Source of the DNA: Candidatus Nitrosopumilus sp.
GTDB taxonomy: Archaea > Thermoproteota > Nitrososphaeria > Nitrososphaerales > Nitrosopumilaceae
DNA: 37,989 nt
Direction of reading: 5' to 3'
Assembly: GCA_028279625.1 (NCBI GenBank)
Contig: JANQNM010000032.1
Span: forward strand, 1 to 37,989
Below, in pieces: positions 9,852 to 17,783 of this stretch (the first letter of the stretch is position 1; each line of letters starts with the position of its first letter). Both the position numbers and the translations under genes were made by a program. The notes beneath the pieces were generated by a model. It searched no databases. It worked only from the letters and a program-made list of their open reading frames with translations, and was not told the DNA's origin.

Positions 9852-10582
9852 CCAATTGTTTCAGATAAATCAACAACATTTCCAATAATGATGTTAGTAG
9901 GAGGAGTTATTTTATTTTCTTTAACTTTTTTTGCGATATTTGATACTGTACCCTTGATCATCTTTTGTTTAGGAGTTGTTCCATTTTGAATAACTGCAAC
10001 TGGAGTTTTTTTGTCCATTCCTCCTGCAACAAGTTGTTTGCAAATAACATCAATTCGTGAGAGCCCCATCATTATAACAATAGTATCTACGGATTTTGCA
10101 AGTCTTTTCCATTTTACAACTTCATTTTTCTTTTCAGGATCTTCATGTCCTGTGACAAAAACTACTGATGAGGCATGCTTTCTATGAGTTAGGGGAATTC
10201 CTGCATATGTGGCAGAACCAATTCCAGAAGTAATTCCTGGAATAATTTCATATTTTACTTTGTTTTCTTTTAGAAACTCTGCTTCTTCTCCTCCTCTTCC
10301 GAAGATAATTGGGTCACCGCCTTTCAGTCTAACAACATTTTTCTTAGATTTTGCATATTTTACCATCAAATCATTTGTGGTGTTTTGATGTGTGGTGTCG
10401 TCACCAACTGCGCGTCCTACATAGATTTTTTCTGCAGATTTTGGAATCATGGAGATTATTTTTTTGCTAACTAATCTATCATACAATACAACATCTGCTT
10501 TCTGGAGAAGTTCAACTGCTCTTAATGTGATTAATTTACTATCTCCAGGTCCTGCTCCAACAAGATACACTTTTCCTGTCAT
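9842..10582 (-). CDS. cobA: Uroporphyrin-III C-methyltransferase (SUMT)
   Basis: VYLVGAGPGDSKLITLRAVELLQKADVVLYDRLVS, VRLKGGDPIIFGRGGEEAEFL, VPGITS-type GITSGIGSATYAGIPLTHR. Confidence 0.93.
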   Translation of the reverse strand: MTGKVYLVGAGPGDSKLITLRAVELLQKADVVLYDRLVSKKIISMIPKSAEKIYVGRAVGDDTTHQNTTNDLMVKYAKSKKNVVRLKGGDPIIFGRGGEEAEFLKENKVKYEIIPGITSGIGSATYAGIPLTHRKHASSVVFVTGHEDPEKKNEVVKWKRLAKSVDTIVIMMGLSRIDVICKQLVAGGMDKKTPVAVIQNGTTPKQKMIKGTVSNIAKKVKENKITPPTNIIIGNVVDLSETIGWK

Positions 10583-11514
10583 GCCTTATTCCATTCCTCC
10601 ACTTTTTCTCTCCAATTTAATGCAAGATCATTTACTCCCTTCTTGCGAAGTTCTTCTCCTGCAATTCTTCCAAGGGATTTTGGATCATTTTTGTCTCCTG
10701 TTTTAGTTACCTGAAGGAATTGTTTTCCATCTACAGAAAATGCAATAACGGTAAGAGACATTTCTGGTCCATTTGATTTTGCATATGCCCCAACTGGGAA
10801 ACGACACCCTGAATCAACAAATTCAGATAAAGCTCGTTCAGCTTCAATTTCCAAACGTGAATCAGTATCTTCAATTGATTTTAGCATAGAAATTGTCTGA
10901 GAATCATCCTTTCTAGCAACAATTGCTATTGCTCCCTGTCCCGGGGAAGGGGAAAAATCATCAGTGGAGAGAGTAGAATACTTTACATCAACACCTAATC
11001 GAGAAATTCCAGCTTGTGCAAGAACAATTGCATCATAATCATCACCGGATGTTTTTTTGATTCGAGTTTCAATATTTCCTCTAATTGGTTTTACTTTGAG
11101 ATCAGGTCTTTTTCTTGAAATTTGAACAGCTCTACGTAAGGAGCTTGTTCCAATAATAGAGCCCTCTTTAATAGAATCAAGAGTAGAACCATCTTTGGAG
11201 ATAAACACGTCATTTACTACTTCACGTTTTGGAATACATGCTAAAGTTAGATTTTCATCAAGTTGTGATGGAACGTCTTTAAGACTATGTACTGCAAAAT
11301 CTATTTCATTTAGAGCAACAGCTCTATCAATCTCTTTTTCAAAGATTCCTTTTTGATCAATTGTAAAGAGAGGTCTGTTATCAGTATCACCTTTTGTTGT
11401 TATGGGTTTAATTTCATATTCACAATTCGGATTTATTTTTTTTAATTCAGAAATTACCCAGTTTGTCTGAGCAACAGATAGTTGGCTGCCTCGTGCTCCT
11501 ACTATGTACTTCAA
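10579..11514 (-). CDS. hemC: Hydroxymethylbilane synthase (porphobilinogen deaminase)
   Basis: VGARGSQLSVAQTNWV, FAVHSLKDVPSQL, IGTSSLRRAVQISRKRPDLKVKPIRGNIETRIKK, SPGQGAIAIVAR. Confidence 0.94.
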   Translation of the reverse strand: MKYIVGARGSQLSVAQTNWVISELKKINPNCEYEIKPITTKGDTDNRPLFTIDQKGIFEKEIDRAVALNEIDFAVHSLKDVPSQLDENLTLACIPKREVVNDVFISKDGSTLDSIKEGSIIGTSSLRRAVQISRKRPDLKVKPIRGNIETRIKKTSGDDYDAIVLAQAGISRLGVDVKYSTLSTDDFSPSPGQGAIAIVARKDDSQTISMLKSIEDTDSRLEIEAERALSEFVDSGCRFPVGAYAKSNGPEMSLTVIAFSVDGKQFLQVTKTGDKNDPKSLGRIAGEELRKKGVNDLALNWREKVEEWNKA

Positions 11515-12785
11515 TTCTTCACCGATTTGAGAGCAGCATCATATGCATCAAGAGTTTTGTTCAAATCATTTTCAGTATGAGCATCAGAGAGAAAAACAAC
11601 TTCAAACTGTGACGGTGCAATGAAAATTCCTTTTTTGAGTAGTGTTCTGAACATTTTCTGGAATTTTTTTGCATCTGCTTTTTTAGATGTCTCATAATTG
11701 GTTACAGGTTTTTTTGAGAAGAAAATTTGGAACATTGATGCTGTAAAGTTGATTTGATGAGGAATTCCCATGTCTGTGGCCATATCATCTAATGCAGTAG
11801 AGAATAACAGGTTGTATTTTTCTAGTTTTGAGTAGAGTTTGTTTCTGAGTTTGTTTAGTGTCTTTATGGAACTTATGGCAGCACTAACAGCCACAGGATT
11901 ACCTGCAAATGTACTTGCTTGGTATACTTTGCCGCCAGGAGAGAGCAAATCCATGATATCTTTTCGTCCGCCTACAGCTGCAATTGCAAATCCATTGCTG
12001 AGTGCTTTTGCCATTGTAGTGATATCAGGTTTTATTCCAAAATATTCTTGAGCTCCACCAGGTGCAACTCTAAAACCAGTAACTACTTCATCAAAGATTA
12101 ATGGAATGTTGTTTTCTTTTGTAATTTTTCTCAAATCAGACAAGAAGTTTTTTTCAGGTAAAATTAATCCCATATTTGCAAGAATTGGTTCAACTATAAC
12201 ACCTGCAATGTCTTTATTTTTCTTTATTGTTTTTTGGAGATCATCAATGTTGTTGTATTGTACCACCAGAGTATTTTTTGACACTTCATCTAATCCACCA
12301 TCAGAAACAGAAATTCCGTTGTGTGCAGAACCTGAACCAGCTTTTACCAATACAGAATCATGTGCGCCATGATAACACCCTTCAAATTTAATGATCTTTT
12401 TCTTTTTGGTGTATCCTCTTGCAAGTCTGATTGCAGTCATTGTTGCCTCTCCACCAGTATTGACTAGTCTTACTTTGTCAATTGATGGGAAATTTTTTGC
12501 AATGAGTTTTGATAGTTCAATTTCAGCTTCAGTAGGTGTGCAGTATAGTGTTCCTTTTGCAAGTTGTGTGGCAACTGCTTGAATGATCTCTTTTCTTCTA
12601 TGTCCTAAAAGTAAGGCACCATAGCCATTACAGAAATCAATGTATCTTTTGTTTTCAGCATCCCAAATGTATGCCCCATTTGCTTTTTTTGTAAAGAATG
12701 GATATGGCTCAAAATACCTTACAGGGCTATTTACTCCTGATGGAATTACCTTCTTAGCTGCAGAGAATAATTTAGAATTTGTCAT
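11511..12785 (-). CDS. hemL: Glutamate-1-semialdehyde 2,1-aminomutase
   Basis: IPSGVNSPVRYFEP, VNTGGEATMTAIRLARGYTKKKKIIKFEGCYHGAHD, LIFDEVVTGFRVAPGGAQEYFGIKPDITTMAKALSNG. Confidence 0.94.
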   Translation of the reverse strand: MTNSKLFSAAKKVIPSGVNSPVRYFEPYPFFTKKANGAYIWDAENKRYIDFCNGYGALLLGHRRKEIIQAVATQLAKGTLYCTPTEAEIELSKLIAKNFPSIDKVRLVNTGGEATMTAIRLARGYTKKKKIIKFEGCYHGAHDSVLVKAGSGSAHNGISVSDGGLDEVSKNTLVVQYNNIDDLQKTIKKNKDIAGVIVEPILANMGLILPEKNFLSDLRKITKENNIPLIFDEVVTGFRVAPGGAQEYFGIKPDITTMAKALSNGFAIAAVGGRKDIMDLLSPGGKVYQASTFAGNPVAVSAAISSIKTLNKLRNKLYSKLEKYNLLFSTALDDMATDMGIPHQINFTASMFQIFFSKKPVTNYETSKKADAKKFQKMFRTLLKKGIFIAPSQFEVVFLSDAHTENDLNKTLDAYDAALKSVKN

Positions 12786-12853
12786 TATCCTAGTCTAAAT
12801 GAGGTCATTATTATTCGTAAAAGGCCATTTTTTAACCAAATTTTAGGCACAAA

Positions 12854-12934
12854 TTAAGAATAAAGATATTCTTCAGATTTTTCTTGTTTGCACCAGCAGT
12901 TTGGACTGCATTCTGATTTTTTATTATCAGACAT
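12854..12934 (-). CDS. 26-aa Cys-rich mini-ORF MSDNKKSECSPNCWCKQEKSEEYLYS (not in the supplied ORF track)
   Basis: ATG at 12934, TAA at 12854; 'ggagaaaaca' precedes the start; CxxxCxC cluster; start overlaps the stop of the 53-aa ORF 12927-13088. Confidence 0.45.
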   Translation of the reverse strand: MSDNKKSECSPNCWCKQEKSEEYLYS

Positions 12935-13088
12935 TGTTTTCTCCTGTATGTTTCTCCCTATCATTGCACAGATGACTAGCCTGGGTGGACTCTCTTACAA
13001 CTTGTTTGATTATATCTGCTACTTCTTTTGACAATAAGATTTTGGAGAATGTATAATTGTCATGCTCAAGGAAGTTAGTAGCATTCAT
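12927..13088 (-). CDS. 53-aa small protein MNATNFLEHDNYTFSKILLSKEVADIIKQVVRESTQASHLCNDREKHTGENNV
   Basis: ATG at 13088, TGA at 12927; CTATATAG element 73 nt upstream; overlaps the next mini-ORF by 8 nt. Confidence 0.5.
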   Translation of the reverse strand: MNATNFLEHDNYTFSKILLSKEVADIIKQVVRESTQASHLCNDREKHTGENNV

Positions 13089-13178
13089 CAGTTATAGTAA
13101 CATAGAATTTGATAAAACAAAATTGCAAATATTTTCTGTAATAAACTAAAATTTCATAATCTATATAGAAATTTTATT

Positions 13179-13301
13179 TCATCTAAGTTTATTGCAGATA
13201 TCATCACAGTAAGGACAAAACAAAACATCATCGGCAAATTTCCCACGTCGTAAAACTTCAGCTTCATTGTTACCACATTTTTGACATTTTATTTTCTGCA
13301 T
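13179..13301 (-). CDS. 40-aa zinc-ribbon mini-protein MQKIKCQKCGNNEAEVLRRGKFADDVLFCPYCDDICNKLR
   Basis: ATG at 13301, TGA at 13179; CxxC-x23-CxxC zinc-ribbon pattern. Confidence 0.6.
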   Translation of the reverse strand: MQKIKCQKCGNNEAEVLRRGKFADDVLFCPYCDDICNKLR

Positions 13302-13356
13302 GAATATCATAAATGTAATTTAGATCTAAAAAAAGATCCTAAAGGATTTACGAATA

Positions 13357-13383
13357 TTATGTAAAATAACATAATTTACATAA
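13357..13383. repeat. Inverted repeat TTATGTAAA-N9-TTTACATAA, with an extra ACATAA half-site in the spacer
   Basis: Perfect 9-bp arms, 9-nt spacer, in the gap between two zinc-ribbon mini-ORFs. Confidence 0.6.
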
Positions 13384-13385
13384 AA

Positions 13386-13544
13386 TCATAATTGAAAACT
13401 ATATTGTTTTTCACATTCACAAAATCTTGGTAATGTTTTTTGTTCGCATTGATTGCAAATTTCTTGTAATATGAAATTACAATTAGAACACTTTACATGG
13501 TTTTTTAAATTAGAACCGCATTTTCTGCAACTTTCATCAGGCAT
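13386..13544 (-). CDS. 52-aa multi-CxxC zinc-ribbon protein MPDESCRKCGSNLKNHVKCSNCNFILQEICNQCEQKTLPRFCECEKQYSFQL
   Basis: ATG at 13544, TGA at 13386; three CxxC plus one CxC; overlaps the 3' end of the 13537-13956 gene by 8 nt. Confidence 0.65.
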   Translation of the reverse strand: MPDESCRKCGSNLKNHVKCSNCNFILQEICNQCEQKTLPRFCECEKQYSFQL

Positions 13545-13956
13545 TAGCGTATAATGGATCCTTTAATCTCAGATCAAAATCTCTTAGAATAAATAGGATT
13601 TTTTTTGCTAGATACTGAGGTATTACATCTAAATCACATACTGCAAGAATTATTCCTTCAGAATATGGAAAAATTAATTCCAAAAGTGTTTCTCTTTGAA
13701 GAGTAATGAAATTTAGCGGTCCTACAAGATCATCGAATTCTTTAGAAAGGGAAGTTTGTAAGGTTCGTTGCATGTAAAACATTTCAATTTCTTGCTTGGT
13801 CATTTTTGTAATAATTCTATCATTGCGAAATTGGAATTCTATTGCCTTACCATTCTTGTTTAGGGATGAAACAAAAAAAATGCGTTCATTTGAAGCCAAA
13901 ATGTCTTTACACAGGCGTGAAATTGCTAAATTTCGCTCAAGATTAGATGACATCAT
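13537..13956 (-). CDS. Conserved hypothetical protein, possibly roadblock/profilin-like
   Basis: 139 aa ORF; style typical of thaumarchaeal lineage-specific small proteins; family not certain by eye. Confidence 0.6.
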   Translation of the reverse strand: MMSSNLERNLAISRLCKDILASNERIFFVSSLNKNGKAIEFQFRNDRIITKMTKQEIEMFYMQRTLQTSLSKEFDDLVGPLNFITLQRETLLELIFPYSEGIILAVCDLDVIPQYLAKKILFILRDFDLRLKDPLYANA

Positions 13957-14040
13957 CAGTTTTCATGTGTAGAACTGAGACTAAAGTGGATGGCATGTAG
14001 ATTTGATAAAACTCTGTAATCTATGTAGGATTTAGAATCT

Positions 14041-14721
14041 CTATAATTCATGTTTTCTTTGTAGTTCAAATTTTTTCCTAAACAAGAATGCAACAATAGT
14101 GGTTCCAACAAATGGAGCAGTCCAATAAAGCCAAAGATTTTCTAAGACGCCAGACAAGAGAGCAGGTGCCAAAGCCCTTGCAGGATTCATGGAAGCTCCT
14201 GAGATAAATGCTAGAAAGAAGATATCCAATCCAACAATACCTCCTATTGCAATACCACTAAATCCTTTCAATCCTTTTGTATAGACTACAGTAAAAATTA
14301 CTGCCATAAGTAATGCAGACGCCAAAACTTCTACAGGGAATATCAATAATAGCGAAAAATCATAGTTTGGAGCATTTGCACCAAGATCAGCTTCTTTTCC
14401 AATTACAGTCATTACAAATAACGAACCTAAAATTGCACCAATAATTTCTGCAGCAAAATACCAAATGATTTGAATTTTTGAAATATGCCCTGTAATGTAA
14501 TAACCAATTGTTACTGCAGGATTGAAATGAGCAAGAGAAATTTTTCCAAATGAATACACACCAATAATCAATGCAATAAAGGGGGCAACTGCTGCAAACC
14601 AAATTCCATATGGACCTCCGATTTGCACATCGTATACAATAGAGCCTGTCGCAAAGATTACAAGAATAAAAGTACCAATTAGTTCAACTAAGAAAATCTG
14701 AAGATTAGAATATGTCATCAC
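14041..14721 (-). CDS. MIP-family channel (aquaporin/aquaglyceroporin)
   Basis: Two NPA boxes, AHFNPAVTIGYY and SGASMNPARALAPALLSG; about six TM segments. Confidence 0.92.
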   Translation of the reverse strand: MMTYSNLQIFLVELIGTFILVIFATGSIVYDVQIGGPYGIWFAAVAPFIALIIGVYSFGKISLAHFNPAVTIGYYITGHISKIQIIWYFAAEIIGAILGSLFVMTVIGKEADLGANAPNYDFSLLLIFPVEVLASALLMAVIFTVVYTKGLKGFSGIAIGGIVGLDIFFLAFISGASMNPARALAPALLSGVLENLWLYWTAPFVGTTIVAFLFRKKFELQRKHEL

Positions 14722-15113
14722 TATTCCTCTATTTTTTTTACTAGATTCAAAACTTCATTTTTTATTTGATCACGGATTTTTCTAATCTCATCAAGGTCTT
14801 TGCCTTTAGGATCAGAAATATTCCAATCAACTACATCTTTTACAAATAATGCAGGACATGATTCTTTATCCATGCAGCCCATGTTGACAGTAACAGATTC
14901 TGAGATCATTTCATTTGTGAGTTCTTTTGGTTTTTGATTTGTGATATCAATGCCGATTTCCTCCATTACCTTGACAACATATGGATTAAGTTCAGATTTT
15001 GGTTGAGTGCCGGCACTTGTAACATTCAATTTGGGCGCATATTTTCGCAAAAACCCTTCAGCCATTTGACTTCGTCCTGCATTTTCTACACAAACAAAAA
15101 GAATTTTTTTCAT
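14721..15113 (-). CDS. arsC: Arsenate reductase, low-MW-PTP type
   Basis: MKKILFVCVENAGRSQMAEGFLRKYA ... VTVNMGCMDKESCPAL ... DWNISDPKGKDLDEIRKIRDQI; P-loop Cys plus two distal Cys. Confidence 0.88.
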   Translation of the reverse strand: MKKILFVCVENAGRSQMAEGFLRKYAPKLNVTSAGTQPKSELNPYVVKVMEEIGIDITNQKPKELTNEMISESVTVNMGCMDKESCPALFVKDVVDWNISDPKGKDLDEIRKIRDQIKNEVLNLVKKIEE

Positions 15114-15128
15114 ATCTCAAAAAATCAT

Positions 15129-15887
15129 TTATTTTATTGCCTTTATTACAAGACTAGAGATTTTTCTCCCATCAATTTGCTCGCCTTCCATATAAGAACG
15201 TTCTTCTAATATTTCGATATTTTCAAATCCTGCTTGTTTAATACATGACAGATAGTTTTCTTTTGTCAGTGCACCATCAATGCATTCACACCATTGTTCT
15301 GAATTGATTTTTTCTTGAGGTAATTCTGCATCAGTGATTAAATCAGAGATTACCATTCTTCCATTTTTTCTTAAAATTCGAAAAACTTCTTTGAATACAT
15401 TAGTTTTATTTGTTGTAAGATTGATAACGCAGTTACTAATTACAGCATCAACAGAATCATGATTTAATGGAATATTTTCTTCAATATCTCCTTTTTTGAA
15501 TTCTACATTAGAATAATTTCCATTTAATGCATTTTCTCTAGCTTTTTCTAACATTTTATCTGTCATGTCAATGCCAATTGCTTTACCAGAGTTCAATACT
15601 TTTTTTGCTGCCAAAAAAATATCAATTCCAGCTCCAGAACCCAAGTCGACTACAATTTCTCCTTCTTTTAGATTTGCGTGATTAATTGGAGCTCCACATC
15701 CAACACCTAAAATTGATTCTTGGGGAATAGATTCAATATCTTTTTGATTATATCCTATCAATTTTGTTGCATCAATTGGGGAATCACCACTTTGACATTC
15801 ACCAGGCATACAACAACAATCAGTATTTCCAGATACTGCTATCTCAGAATATCTTTTCTTAATATCGTCTTTAATTGAATTTTCCAT
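15129..15887 (-). CDS. arsM: Arsenite methyltransferase (ArsM-like SAM methyltransferase)
   Basis: ILGVGCGAPINHANLKEGEIVVDLGSGAGIDIFLAAKKV, SNCVINLTTNK, EQWCECIDGALTKENYL; Cys positions typical of ArsM. Confidence 0.87.
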   Translation of the reverse strand: MENSIKDDIKKRYSEIAVSGNTDCCCMPGECQSGDSPIDATKLIGYNQKDIESIPQESILGVGCGAPINHANLKEGEIVVDLGSGAGIDIFLAAKKVLNSGKAIGIDMTDKMLEKARENALNGNYSNVEFKKGDIEENIPLNHDSVDAVISNCVINLTTNKTNVFKEVFRILRKNGRMVISDLITDAELPQEKINSEQWCECIDGALTKENYLSCIKQAGFENIEILEERSYMEGEQIDGRKISSLVIKAIK

Positions 15888-15893
15888 ATCATG

Positions 15894-15908
15894 GTTTACT
15901 AAGTAAAC
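15894..15908. promoter_or_regulatory. Candidate operator: inverted repeat GTTTACT-A-AGTAAAC
   Basis: Perfect 7-bp arms with a 1-nt centre, a few nt upstream of the arsM start and between the divergent arsM and regulator genes. Confidence 0.6.
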
Positions 15909-15949
15909 TATTAAAGTTGTAAGTACAAAGCATTGCAGTAAGTGTAATC

Positions 15950-16327
15950 ATGGAAACTAAAGGAAAAAAACTGTCTATTATTAAAAATCAATGTGAATTT
16001 ACAGGATATGATGCATCAGAATTATTGAAAGAGACTTCAACCATCAGAGATCTTATTACAAAAAGAGCAACGCTTGAAATTTTATTTCCATTGTGTTGTA
16101 CAGCCGAACCAGTTAGACACAAACAATTCAAAGAATCACTAAAGGGGATAAGCAGTAAGACATTGTCTACTAGGCTATCCGAACTTGTTTCTGAAGGAAT
16201 ATTGGAAAGACGAACATTTGCAGAGGTTCCTCCACGTGTAGAATACAAGTTAACAAACAAAGGACAAGAACTAATTGAATCGATTACTAATTTACTAGAA
16301 TGGATGAGAAAATGGTCAAAGAAATGA
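15950..16327 (+). CDS. HxlR-like winged-helix transcriptional regulator
   Basis: RDLITKRATLEILFPLCCTAEPVRHKQFKESLKGISSKTLSTRLSELVSEGILERRTFAEVPPRVEYKLTNKGQELIESI fits the HxlR pattern (F..L...I..KTLS.RL.EL...GI..R......PP.VEY.LT..G). Confidence 0.85.
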   Translation: METKGKKLSIIKNQCEFTGYDASELLKETSTIRDLITKRATLEILFPLCCTAEPVRHKQFKESLKGISSKTLSTRLSELVSEGILERRTFAEVPPRVEYKLTNKGQELIESITNLLEWMRKWSKK

Positions 16328-16350
16328 TTGTTAATAATTTAATTAATTCA

Positions 16351-16653
16351 TTAAAATTTTTCTGGTCTTAATACGCCAACATCACTAACATAAAGGACAA
16401 TTGCATAGTTTGCAAACAAAGTTCTTGAGATTTCCTCAACAACGTCTTGTAGTTTTTCTTCTCTCATAATCACTTCAATTTTGACATTCTTTTCATTTTT
16501 GAATCCTTGACCTCTTAATCCTCGTGCACCATTTCCATCAACTTCATAAGTTGTATATCCAGTGATTTCATGTTTTTTTAGAATCTCAATAACATTTTCT
16601 TGTGTTAAGATCTCACATGTTATTGTAAGCAGTTTAACGTTATACAGTTTCAC
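16351..16653 (-). CDS. sbtB: PII-like protein, SbtB-like
   Basis: 100 aa; ITGYTTYEVDGNGARGLRGQGF ... VKIEVIMREEKLQDVVEEISRTLFANYAIVLYVSDVGVLRPEKF resembles the PII/SbtB fold; start overlaps the SbtA-like stop. Confidence 0.75.
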   Translation of the reverse strand: MKLYNVKLLTITCEILTQENVIEILKKHEITGYTTYEVDGNGARGLRGQGFKNEKNVKIEVIMREEKLQDVVEEISRTLFANYAIVLYVSDVGVLRPEKF

Positions 16654-17735
16654 AAGAATCCCTCAGTAATGTAATTGAATAAGTCTATCGTCCCTTCTCC
16701 AGTATGAACAAGGGTAGATATTGAAAACAAGATAGGTAATGTGACAATGATATTGAATGGAAATGTTATTCCCAAGGCAGATGTTATGTACAGACTTGGT
16801 TTAGCCTGAGGAATTGCGTGACGCAAAACTGCAGGAGCCGCAATAAATGAGGCACTGGCCATAAGTAATCCAAACATGACTGCACCTCCTATACTCAATC
16901 CCAATGCAGTTGAAACTAGTACACCAATTGTGCCATTGAATAACGGTATGATTATGGCAAATGCAGTAAGAAAAACGCCTACTTTTTTGATATCATCAAG
17001 TCGTTGACCTGCAATAATGCCCATTTCAATCATGAAGATGACTATTGCGCCAGTAAACATATCATCAAAAACAATCTTGATTGGTTCGAAACCTTCCTCA
17101 CCAATAATATAACCAATCACAATACTGCCAAGAAGAATAACAATTGCTTTACCAGTAATTGATTCATGCAGAACTTTAGAAAGTTTTGTTTTTGTTTGGT
17201 TTAATCCAATCTCGATATCAGTAGAATCATCACCTGTAAAAGATTGTTTTTTTGCTTTGATTTGCTTTGATACTGCCATATTTGTCATAAATATTGCCAA
17301 AATGAATGCAAGAGGTTCTAGTACTGCAAGAATTGCTGCGATATATCCTTCAGAAGTGACTCCTTGATTTTTCAAAAATGATAAACCTACAGAAAAGTGC
17401 ACTGCGCCTACTGCACCATAAGTTGATGCAAGTGCATAAGAATCAAAGAGATTGAATTTCCCCAATCTTCTAAGAATTTGGTAATGATTTAGTGTAAACA
17501 ACAAGGAAAGGCCAATTGCAACAAACATCGGAATTAACATGTTTTCAAATCCAGTGTTTCTCATCTCTATTCCTCCATGCAAACCAATTGCAGCTAGAAG
17601 ATAGATTGGAAGGAATTCTGAAATTGCTTCAGGAATTTTCAAATCAGATTTAATTCGGGCTGCAATAATTCCAAACAAGAAAAATAGAATTATCGGAGTT
17701 AAGAGATTAGACTGTATTAGTTGTAAAATGTCCAT
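16650..17735 (-). CDS. sbtA: SbtA-like sodium-dependent bicarbonate transport family permease
   Basis: ILFFLFGIIAARIKSDLKIPEAISEFLPIYLLAAIGLHGGIEM; approximately 10 TM; paired with a PII-like gene. Confidence 0.82.
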   Translation of the reverse strand: MDILQLIQSNLLTPIILFFLFGIIAARIKSDLKIPEAISEFLPIYLLAAIGLHGGIEMRNTGFENMLIPMFVAIGLSLLFTLNHYQILRRLGKFNLFDSYALASTYGAVGAVHFSVGLSFLKNQGVTSEGYIAAILAVLEPLAFILAIFMTNMAVSKQIKAKKQSFTGDDSTDIEIGLNQTKTKLSKVLHESITGKAIVILLGSIVIGYIIGEEGFEPIKIVFDDMFTGAIVIFMIEMGIIAGQRLDDIKKVGVFLTAFAIIIPLFNGTIGVLVSTALGLSIGGAVMFGLLMASASFIAAPAVLRHAIPQAKPSLYITSALGITFPFNIIVTLPILFSISTLVHTGEGTIDLFNYITEGFL

Positions 17736-17783
17736 TTGAATATTTCAGCAAATTTTTGCTTGAATAAAAACCAAGATAATTTA

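Noticed and set aside
11839-12582. Several plus-strand ORFs (11839, 11919, 12106, 12391) inside hemL
   Set aside because: Antisense to a well-recognised hemL; shadow ORFs.
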